A DNA stretch of 64,000 nt from Clostridium frigoris (GTDB lineage Bacteria > Bacillota > Clostridia > Clostridiales > Clostridiaceae): assembly GCF_018861865.1 (NCBI RefSeq), contig NZ_JAHLDV010000011.1, positions 21,090-85,089 of the forward strand, written 5' to 3'. The translations under genes and the position numbers were made by a program. The notes beneath the pieces were generated by a model. The model was not told the origin of the DNA. It did not search any database and was given only the letters and a program-made list of their open reading frames with translations. Shown in pieces: positions 57,906 to 64,000 of the stretch (the first letter of the stretch is position 1; each line of letters starts with the position of its first letter).

Positions 57906-59081
57906 TTATTTATACAGATATTCTCTTGTCAACGGTAAATCATTATTTACTCCTTTGGCGAATAATATCTGATGAAGATTAATATTACCACAATTAAATG
58001 ATGCAGCGCAAGAATTCAGATATAATCTCCACATTCTTATAAATGTTTCATCCTTACTCTTCTCTATTGTAGGAAGAACATTTTCAAAGTTTTCAGCCCA
58101 ATGTTCCAGTGTCTTACCATAATGTCTTCTAAGACTTTCTATATCAATTAATTCAAAATTTTGCTCTGCTATATCTGAAATAATCGTTTTAATTGCTGGC
58201 ACATGTCCACCTGGGAAAATATATTTGTCTATCCATGTATTTGTACCACCTTCATTTATTCCTGTTATACAATGAACTAAAGACAGACCCTTATCATTCA
58301 ATAGACTATTCACTACGTGAAAATATTCAGATAAATTATCTAATCCTACATGTTCTAGCATTCCTATACTTACAATTCTATCAAAACTTAAGTTTTTTAA
58401 TTCCCTGTAATCTTCAATTTTAACTTCAACCAAATCTTCTAATCCTTCGGCTTTTATTCTTTCATTAGTCTTTTCAAACTGCTCTTCACTTAAAGTAATC
58501 CCAACAGCTTTCACCTTATATTGTTTGGCAGCTGTTATTATGAGTTCTCCCCAACCACACCCTATATCAAGTAATGTTTGACCTTCTTTTAAATTTAATT
58601 TTTTTAAAATATGATTTATTTTATTGATTTGTGCCTGATATAAAGAATCGGTAGCATTCTCAAAGTATCCACAAGAATAGCTCATAGTATCATCCAACCA
58701 TAGTTTATAGAAATCATTACCAATATCATAATGAAATTCTATATTGTCTTTACTCCTTTTTATACTGTTTTTCACTTTTTTTATTAACTTCTGATATTTT
58801 GCACTCTTTTTCAAAAAACTTTCCTTATTATTATATAAAGATTCAATGACTGACTGTACACTACCTTCTACTTCCAATCCTTTAGTCATATATCCTTCCC
58901 CAAGAGCTATTGAGGGATTATTTATAATATCACCTTTTGGTATAGGCTCATTAAGAATGATTTTGAATTTACTCTCACCTTCGCCATACTTTTCCTCACT
59001 ACCATCCCAAAATCTAATTTCAAATGGATCTGAAAACATGCTTTTTAATAAAGTTTTATAAAATAATTTATCTGCAACCAA
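57906..59081 (-). CDS. cfa: Cyclopropane-fatty-acyl-phospholipid synthase
   Basis: This 391-residue SAM-dependent methyltransferase adds a methylene bridge to unsaturated acyl chains of membrane lipids. The SAM motif is LLDIGCGWGEL, with SYSCGYFEN before it and GMLEHVG after it. The N-terminal domain with GEGYMTKGLEVEG is typical of clostridial Cfa. Translation starts at TTG 59081 nine bases after AGGAG. It fits the membrane-lipid theme with the oleate hydratase. Confidence 0.94.
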   Translation of the reverse strand: MVADKLFYKTLLKSMFSDPFEIRFWDGSEEKYGEGESKFKIILNEPIPKGDIINNPSIALGEGYMTKGLEVEGSVQSVIESLYNNKESFLKKSAKYQKLIKKVKNSIKRSKDNIEFHYDIGNDFYKLWLDDTMSYSCGYFENATDSLYQAQINKINHILKKLNLKEGQTLLDIGCGWGELIITAAKQYKVKAVGITLSEEQFEKTNERIKAEGLEDLVEVKIEDYRELKNLSFDRIVSIGMLEHVGLDNLSEYFHVVNSLLNDKGLSLVHCITGINEGGTNTWIDKYIFPGGHVPAIKTIISDIAEQNFELIDIESLRRHYGKTLEHWAENFENVLPTIEKSKDETFIRMWRLYLNSCAASFNCGNINLHQILFAKGVNNDLPLTREYLYK

Positions 59082-59423
59082 AATATATCACTCCTTTTTT
59101 AGTTGTTTATATGATTTTTCAAATAATAAATATTAAATAATGTGTTGTGTCCCCTTAATTAGCTATTCTATTATAAAAAACAACTAATCATATTAGGTAT
59201 AACATTTTTTTAACTAGAGGTCAAAAACGAACCATCTAAAATTATAGCTTAGTAAACGGTAGTCATATTTTATTTGATGAATAAACCTCTCATTTGCTTA
59301 CTTTTCTAATTATTCTCTATGACTAAATACAACTTCTTGTTTAATTTCACTTTTTCAAGTAACCGTTAACCCCATAATGAATAAAATAATAAAGAATAGA
59401 AATTATTTAATGGAGGGATATTA
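59082..59423. other. Divergent intergenic region cfa / rubrerythrin
   Basis: About 340 AT-rich bases. I found no PerR-type dyad or structured RNA in it. Confidence 0.4.
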
Positions 59424-59963
59424 ATGCAATTAAATGGTAGTAAGACCGAAAGAAATCTTCTCAGTACTTTTGCTGGAGAGTCAAGAGCAAGAAACAAATA
59501 TACATTTTATGCTGAAAAAGCAGAAAAGGAGGGGTATGAGTATATAGCCTCTATTTTTGAAGCTACTGCAAACAATGAGAAGGCTCATGCAAGAGAAGTT
59601 TTTAATAGGTTTCTTAAGATGAATAAAACTACAGCGGATAATTTAAAAGATTCTGCAGAGGGAGAAGCTCATGAGAGTAATACCCTATATAAACAATTTG
59701 AAAAAGAAGCCCTAACAGAAGGTTTTACTGAAATTGCAAATTTCTATAAGGAATTACAAGAAGTAGAAGAAAATCATGAGATGAGGTTTATGAAAATATA
59801 TGAAAATCTTGTAGCAGGCATGATATTTAAAAGGAACACTGATGTAAAATGGCAATGTATGAATTGTGGATATATTCATATTGGAAAAGAAGCACCTGCA
59901 TTTTGTCCACTATGTAAGTTTCCAAAAGCTTACTTTAAAATCTATTGCGAAGACTACAAATAG
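59424..59963 (+). CDS. Rubrerythrin
   Basis: This 179-residue peroxide reductase has an N-terminal ferritin-like four-helix domain (ESRARNKYTFYAEKAEKEGY, EANNEKAHAREVF-type Glu motifs: FEATANNEKAH and ELQEVEENHEMR). These carry the di-iron site. The C-terminal rubredoxin domain has CMNCGYIHIGKEAPAFCPLC. It reduces H2O2 in anaerobes. The next small gene starts 12 bases after its stop. A remnant of a similar 3' end lies at 5134-5187. Confidence 0.95.
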   Translation: MQLNGSKTERNLLSTFAGESRARNKYTFYAEKAEKEGYEYIASIFEATANNEKAHAREVFNRFLKMNKTTADNLKDSAEGEAHESNTLYKQFEKEALTEGFTEIANFYKELQEVEENHEMRFMKIYENLVAGMIFKRNTDVKWQCMNCGYIHIGKEAPAFCPLCKFPKAYFKIYCEDYK

Positions 59964-59974
59964 GAGGCGTGAAT

Positions 59975-60241
59975 ATGATAATTTACTATCCCACATACTA
60001 CTTAGTGCCAGTAGCACCTGTGATGTTTTCATATGAAGATGAATACAATACTCACTTTAACACTTTTTACAATGATAAATACAGCATTCCTTATAATATT
60101 GAGAATAACGATGATCATAACGATAATTATGGCCCTAGGTACAATATAGAATCTAGCGAAATCAATAACACATACAGAACAATAAATAAAGATATTTTTT
60201 ACGAGGTTGATGAAGAATACGTAAATGATAGCATTAAATAA
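59975..60241 (+). CDS. Small rubrerythrin-associated protein, unknown function
   Basis: This 88-residue acidic protein begins MIIYYPTYYLVPVAPVM, nearly identical to the N-terminus of the cytochrome-b5-like protein at 5198, and shares a later YRTINKDIF segment with it. It lacks the heme domain. It is Asn, Tyr and Asp rich with no Cys. AGGAGG lies 6-11 bases upstream and overlaps the rubrerythrin stop. Co-transcription with rubrerythrin is clear; function is not. Confidence 0.75.
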   Translation: MIIYYPTYYLVPVAPVMFSYEDEYNTHFNTFYNDKYSIPYNIENNDDHNDNYGPRYNIESSEINNTYRTINKDIFYEVDEEYVNDSIK

Positions 60242-60274
60242 CGGCTATACTTACTTAGTTTTTTGAGTTAAGAT

Positions 60275-60320
60275 ATTTAACACAATTTATATATCATTGT
60301 GTTAAATGTCTTTTTTTTTT
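60275..60320 (+). terminator. Terminator of the rubrerythrin operon
   Basis: ATTTAACACAAT pairs with ATTGTGTTAAAT, followed by a ten-T run. Confidence 0.92.
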
Positions 60321-60383
60321 AAAATTATGGATAATATTAACATAATACAGTATACTTTAATTTAAAGCGAGTACATACACTAT

Positions 60384-60413
60384 AAGTTATAATTTTGTAG
60401 TAAATTATAACTT
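60384..60413 (+). repeat. Perfect 12-bp inverted repeat before the chemoreceptor
   Basis: AAGTTATAATTT and AAATTATAACTT are separated by TGTAGT. The right arm overlaps the -35 of the SigD promoter, so it could be an operator. Confidence 0.6.
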
Positions 60414-60427
60414 ACTTTGACCGATAT
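60401..60427 (+). promoter_or_regulatory. SigD (sigma-28) flagellar promoter
   Basis: TAAA (60401-60404), 15 bases, then ACCGATAT (60420-60427) match the sigma-D consensus TAAA-N15-GCCGATAT closely. It drives the chemoreceptor gene from 39 bases upstream of its start. Confidence 0.8.
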
Positions 60428-60465
60428 TAATAAGAGAATAATATATTATTAGAGGAGTGAAATTA

Positions 60466-62178
60466 ATGAAAAGGTTTAACAATCTAAAAATAGTTCAAAA
60501 ACTTGTATCAGGCTTCCTTATAGTTGCATTGTTTATAGGCATTGTTGGTTTTATTGGGGTATATGGTATGAGAAACATTAATACAAATGTTAAGAATATC
60601 TATACTAATGATATGGAAGGTATGAAAGATATTCTTAATATAAAAGAAAATCTCTCTGAAATAAGAAGTATTACCTTATTAATTATTAATCCTAAAAATA
60701 AGAATGATTTTAATACATATAAAGACAGTATCGCATATATAAAAACAAAAAATGATACACTTATCGCAGATTATAAGACAATTATATCTACTGATTTAGA
60801 TAAAAAACAATTTGCTGAGTTTGAGAAATTACTTTCACAATATCATGCTTCAAGAGATGAACTAATTAAAAATGCTGGTGAGGGTGATTATGTTAAAGCA
60901 AATACATTTTTAATTACTGCTTCTAAATATAGAATTGATATGGAGACAATTTTAGATAGTGAGGTTAGCTTAACTGCTATTAGGGCAAAAGCTGATTTTG
61001 ATAATAGTCAATTATCATATAATAGTGCGATTGTTCAAATTATGGTAATAATTGTTTCAGGATTACTTGTTGCTATTACACTCGGTTTAATAATTTCTAT
61101 AGGAATTTCAACTCAAATAAAAAAAGTTGTCTCCGTAGCTGAAGCTCTCGGACAAAATGATTTATCAAAAACTATTGATCTTGATAATAAGAGTGAAATT
61201 GGAAGCTTAGCCAAGGCAATAAACATTGCTATAACAAACTTAAAAACGTTAATTATAAAAATATCAGAGAGTGCTACTGATATTAGCGCTACGAGTGAAG
61301 AACTTTCTGCTACAACAGAAGAAATATCATCAAAAATGGATATTGTAAATGAATCAGTAAAACAAGTATCACTTGGAGCAGAACAATTAAGTGCAACAGC
61401 TCAGGAAGTCAATGCAACTACAGAAAATATTGCAGAAAATGTGGCAGAAGTTACTGGGCGTGCAAATAAGGGAAACACTCTTTCGAATACTATAAAAATA
61501 AGAGCAATTGGGGTTAGCAAAGCTGCTGAAGATAGCTTTGATACTGCGAACAAATTATATTTAGAAAAACAAGCAAATATTTTAAAAGCAATTACAGAAG
61601 GCTCAGTTGTTAGTGAAGTTAAAATAATGGCAGATAAAATACAAAATATAGCAAGTCAGACCAATCTTCTTGCACTTAATGCAGCTATTGAGGCAGCAAG
61701 AGCAGGAGAACAAGGTAGGGGATTCGCCGTGGTTGCTGATGAAGTTAGAAAATTAGCTGAGGAGTCAGAAATTGCAGTTCAAAAGATTCACGAGGTAACT
61801 ATCAGCGTTGAAAATGCATTTAAAAATCTTTCAATCAACGCTCAAGATATATTAGGCTTTATTGATAATAAAGTTAAACCTGATTATGATTTATTTGTAA
61901 ATACAGGTAAAGAATACGGCGCAGATGCTATAGAATTTAATAAGATATCCTCAGATATTGGAGTTTCTATGAACACGGTAAATGAAACTGTATCAGAAAT
62001 TCATAAAGCTATTGCAAACGTATCAAGTACAGCTGAAGAATCCGTTGCTAGTTCCGAGGAGATATTATCTAGTGTTAATGAGTCTGTTATTGCCATCCAG
62101 GAAATTACGACAGCATCCCAAAATCAAGCAATACTCGCAGAAAAACTAAATGTTATGGTTCAAAAATTCAAGTTGTAA
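60466..62178 (+). CDS. Methyl-accepting chemotaxis protein
   Basis: This protein of about 570 residues has membrane helices near residues 8-30 and about 190-215, a four-helix-bundle type periplasmic domain (4HB_MCP), a HAMP domain and a signalling domain. The hairpin tip is [20 protein letters not shown] then [20 protein letters not shown]. It relays an unknown extracellular ligand to CheA. ATG 60466 follows GAGGAG; the GTG at 60457 lies inside that site. The SigD promoter supports the flagellar regulon. Confidence 0.95.
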   Translation: MKRFNNLKIVQKLVSGFLIVALFIGIVGFIGVYGMRNINTNVKNIYTNDMEGMKDILNIKENLSEIRSITLLIINPKNKNDFNTYKDSIAYIKTKNDTLIADYKTIISTDLDKKQFAEFEKLLSQYHASRDELIKNAGEGDYVKANTFLITASKYRIDMETILDSEVSLTAIRAKADFDNSQLSYNSAIVQIMVIIVSGLLVAITLGLIISIGISTQIKKVVSVAEALGQNDLSKTIDLDNKSEIGSLAKAINIAITNLKTLIIKISESATDISATSEELSATTEEISSKMDIVNESVKQVSLGAEQLSATAQEVNATTENIAENVAEVTGRANKGNTLSNTIKIRAIGVSKAAEDSFDTANKLYLEKQANILKAITEGSVVSEVKIMADKIQNIASQTNLLALNAAIEAARAGEQGRGFAVVADEVRKLAEESEIAVQKIHEVTISVENAFKNLSINAQDILGFIDNKVKPDYDLFVNTGKEYGADAIEFNKISSDIGVSMNTVNETVSEIHKAIANVSSTAEESVASSEEILSSVNESVIAIQEITTASQNQAILAEKLNVMVQKFKL

Positions 62179-62204
62179 AATAAATAAAGTCCATTTACTC
62201 TTCC

Positions 62205-62252
62205 ATAACTTATAAGGCAACCTCCATAGAGATTGCCTTATAAGTTATTTTA
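62205..62252 (+). terminator. Terminator of the chemoreceptor gene
   Basis: ATAACTTATAAGGCAA pairs with TTGCCTTATAAGTTAT, followed by a short T-run. Confidence 0.85.
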
Positions 62253-62417
62253 CTATTATTTTATCAGTTATATGCAGAGTATAACTACTAATTTACTTCA
62301 ATTGCGTTACCAAAACCAATTTTATAATACTATATAAGCACTGTTTCTAAATGGATTATGACTGTGCTCATACCTGTCGGAATTGAACTCTCAATGTAAT
62401 ATAGCGTACACTAGTCG

Positions 62418-63518
62418 CTATTGCTGCTTGCAATTGAGCCATTGTAGATACACAGATGATAATGTAGCTTCAGACTCAGATGGAGCTACAACTGTACTTT
62501 TAATTAAAGTCACTGCAGTTTGTGCTAGTAATCTTCCATTTATAGATGCATTAGCTCCAAAAGCAACATTTGTCTTTGATAATATGATTCCTTCAAAATG
62601 TGAATCTGATCCCACTTTAACAGTTTGAGCTACCTGCCAGAATATGTTCTTGGCTTGTACTCCACCTGATAAAATAATCTTCGTGCCACTAGCCTGAGTA
62701 ATTCCTTTAGCAACTTGGAAAATAAAAACATCATTTGGTCCTCCATGAAGTGTTACATCTTTATTTATTAGAACACCAGTACCCCACTTGTAAACACCGG
62801 ATGTAAGTGTTTTACTGCTTATGTCTCCAGTATAGAGTTCTGTATAATTAGTAGCTCTCCCTGTAGCATCAGTGTATGCTGTTTCCATGTCACTTATAGC
62901 TGTAGTAAGCTTACTAGGAGTTGGCGAAGCATAATTTGATGCGTAAGCCTTTCCATTAATTTGAGCAGAATTTGAAAATTCATTAGTTGCATCCATAGTC
63001 AAGGAAAATCCAGTAATACCAGTAGAATCGATTGGGCTAACTCCTATATTCCCAATGATAACGGAATTAGGTACAGATGAAATTCCCGTTTTTGATAAAA
63101 CCGCATAATTACCAGCTGTACCAATTTCTACTGGAGATGTCCTTACTGATGGTATTTCAGAAGAAACATTAGAGTAAGTACTTTGCGAATCACCACTCAA
63201 TGCAGTTATTTTGAAATAATATAACTTACCATTTGTTAGATTAGTTACATTAAATGCTACTGTAGTTACTGTAGCAGGAACACTAATTAAATTATAGTTT
63301 AAACCGTCTAATGATTTATAAACATTATAATAAATAGCTCCTTGAACTGGTGACCAATTTAAATTGATTTGTGAATCTCCTGCAGTCGCAACTAAATTTG
63401 TTGGTGCCGAAAGATCTGTTAAAGTGCTTGCAGAAGCGAATACTGAACTAAACGAAAATAATAGCATTCCTATAGTTAAAAGTAATGATAATAAATTTTT
63501 AAATGATTTGTTTTTCAT
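62418..63518 (-). CDS. Secreted ice-binding-like protein (FN3 + DUF3494)
   Basis: This 366-residue protein has a signal peptide ending near residue 31 and a fibronectin type III domain (about 36-125, PTNLVATAGDSQINLNWSPV). Then comes a DUF3494 ice-binding beta-solenoid (about 130-345) with GTAGNYAVLSKTGISSVPNS, IIGNIGVSP, VFIFQVAKG and KNIFWQVAQTVKVGSDSHFE. It is secreted and may bind ice or a surface at low temperature. The last 20 residues after STVVAP do not look like the family and may be changed by mutation. A c-di-GMP-I riboswitch lies upstream. Confidence 0.9.
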   Translation of the reverse strand: MKNKSFKNLLSLLLTIGMLLFSFSSVFASASTLTDLSAPTNLVATAGDSQINLNWSPVQGAIYYNVYKSLDGLNYNLISVPATVTTVAFNVTNLTNGKLYYFKITALSGDSQSTYSNVSSEIPSVRTSPVEIGTAGNYAVLSKTGISSVPNSVIIGNIGVSPIDSTGITGFSLTMDATNEFSNSAQINGKAYASNYASPTPSKLTTAISDMETAYTDATGRATNYTELYTGDISSKTLTSGVYKWGTGVLINKDVTLHGGPNDVFIFQVAKGITQASGTKIILSGGVQAKNIFWQVAQTVKVGSDSHFEGIILSKTNVAFGANASINGRLLAQTAVTLIKSTVVAPSESEATLSSVYLQWLNCKQQ

Positions 63519-63674
63519 AATGAACCCCCTAATTATTTTTGAAATTGTAACTTTTTGAGTTTATTAAAACTAACAACTACCTCCTTAGCTTTCATTTAAT
63601 AAATATGATTTTAATTAAAAATAGACTATTTTTTATTAATAAGGCTAAGACCTGGGAACGACAAAAAAACTCTA

Positions 63675-63755
63675 GTTAGGCGGCTGGCTGCCATTCAAAT
63701 GAAAGGCCCTATAGCTTTGCGTCCTTACCTTTCGATAAGTTTGCTATTAATCAAA
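63675..63755 (-). promoter_or_regulatory. c-di-GMP-I (GEMM) riboswitch
   Basis: On the minus strand the conserved core appears in order: GCAAAC (63739-63744), GAAAGGT (63727-63733), GGACGCAAAGC (63714-63724), GGGCC (63704-63708) and ATGGCAGCCAGCCGCC (63679-63694). This is the class I aptamer with its tetraloop and receptor. The ice-binding gene starts about 155 bases downstream. A T-run at 63662-63669 follows the likely P1, so termination control is possible, but I could not tell ON from OFF. Confidence 0.88.
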
Positions 63756-63892
63756 AAAGGTTTTTCTAATAAAATCAATATTATTTTAAATATAGAATAT
63801 TAATATATAAATAGGATTATATTGAATAAAATCCATTCTTATTATTACATTGTTAGTAAATATTTGCAATAGTAAATTAAATATTTCTGTAA

Positions 63893-64000
63893 ATCGAGTA
63901 GGTAAAAGTCGGTAATAAATTTCCGACTTCTTTCCTCTCACAGAACCGTACGTGCGGACCTCGCATACGGCTCCTGGCAAAACTAAAAATTATTTATTCA
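63893..64000 (-). mobile_element. Group II intron 3' end, continues beyond the window
   Basis: Minus-strand GAGCCGTATGCGAGGTCCGC followed by ACGTACGGTTC (63943-63973) is a domain V variant. Domain VI (stem AAGTCGG / CCGACTT at 63905-63929) follows, and the sequence ends CTACTCGAT at 63893-63901, a typical 3' splice end. The reverse-transcriptase part would lie past 64000. A 64-residue frame at 63786-63980 across it is spurious. Confidence 0.75.

Noticed and set aside
59082..59423. PerR operator before rubrerythrin
   Set aside because: No TTATAAT-type dyad was found in the region.
63786..63980. 64-residue leftward protein
   Set aside because: It spans group II intron domains V and VI and has no independent coding support.
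1..64000. tRNA, rRNA, CRISPR array or prophage
   Set aside because: I saw no cloverleaf-like sequence, no regularly spaced repeat array and no phage structural genes; the three RNA units are too far apart and too long for CRISPR.

Overview
The window looks like chromosome from a spore-forming, motile, anaerobic Clostridium-type Firmicute. It is very AT-rich, uses strong AGGAGG-type ribosome binding sites, and carries FtsH, SpoIIP, LysM and SleB-type wall hydrolases, rubrerythrin, Opp transport genes and a 2-hydroxyacyl-CoA-dehydratase-type cassette. An ice-binding (DUF3494) protein, two cold-shock proteins, a DbpA-type RNA helicase and lipid-modifying enzymes (Cfa, oleate hydratase) suggest a cold-adapted species. 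The species assignment is inference only.

Layout. 1-5.0 kb: a broken flavoprotein gene, then a leftward [NiFe]-hydrogenase operon (hypA, hypB, small subunit, large subunit, a second hypB without its metal ligands, maturation protease). 5.1-9.9 kb: a cytochrome-b5-like protein behind a rubrerythrin gene remnant, a cold-shock protein, small unknowns, a degenerate response regulator, GNAT, a coiled-coil/SleB wall hydrolase and a mini beta-carbonic anhydrase. 9.9-14.1 kb: KdpE, a shortened KdpD and a KimA-type potassium transporter. 14.5-18.4 kb: a frameshifted SASP-like gene and three copies of a novel-looking small RNA unit around fliB and a panE-like gene. 18.4-34 kb: cell-envelope and housekeeping genes (DacF, MscS, AEC, L,D-transpeptidase, UPF0182, ALDH, FtsH, TetR, LysM-SleB, aldo/keto reductase). 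34-40.5 kb: Csp, DbpA, an XRE/DUF2975 pair, a BlaI-SpoIIP pair, a pentapeptide protein and an alpha/beta hydrolase. 40.6-46.2 kb: an oligopeptide ABC operon whose binding-protein gene has an in-frame stop. 46.6-50.6 kb: an MBL hydrolase and a three-gene activase/dehydratase-like cassette. 50.6-59.1 kb: a TPR-GAF-GGDEF cyclase, oleate hydratase, unknowns, LrgAB and Cfa. 59.4-64 kb: rubrerythrin plus a partner small protein, a chemoreceptor with a SigD promoter, an ice-binding protein behind a c-di-GMP-I riboswitch, and the 3' end of a group II intron.

How it fits together. Surface and motility functions may be tied to c-di-GMP: a GGDEF cyclase lacking an inhibitory site, a riboswitch in front of the ice-binding protein, a flagellar-sigma chemoreceptor and FliB. 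Hydrogenase, rubrerythrin and the activase cassette are typical of strict anaerobes. The least explained elements are the three-copy C-rich-loop RNA family, the ligand-less HypB paralogue and the split COG3580/COG3581/COG1924-type cassette.
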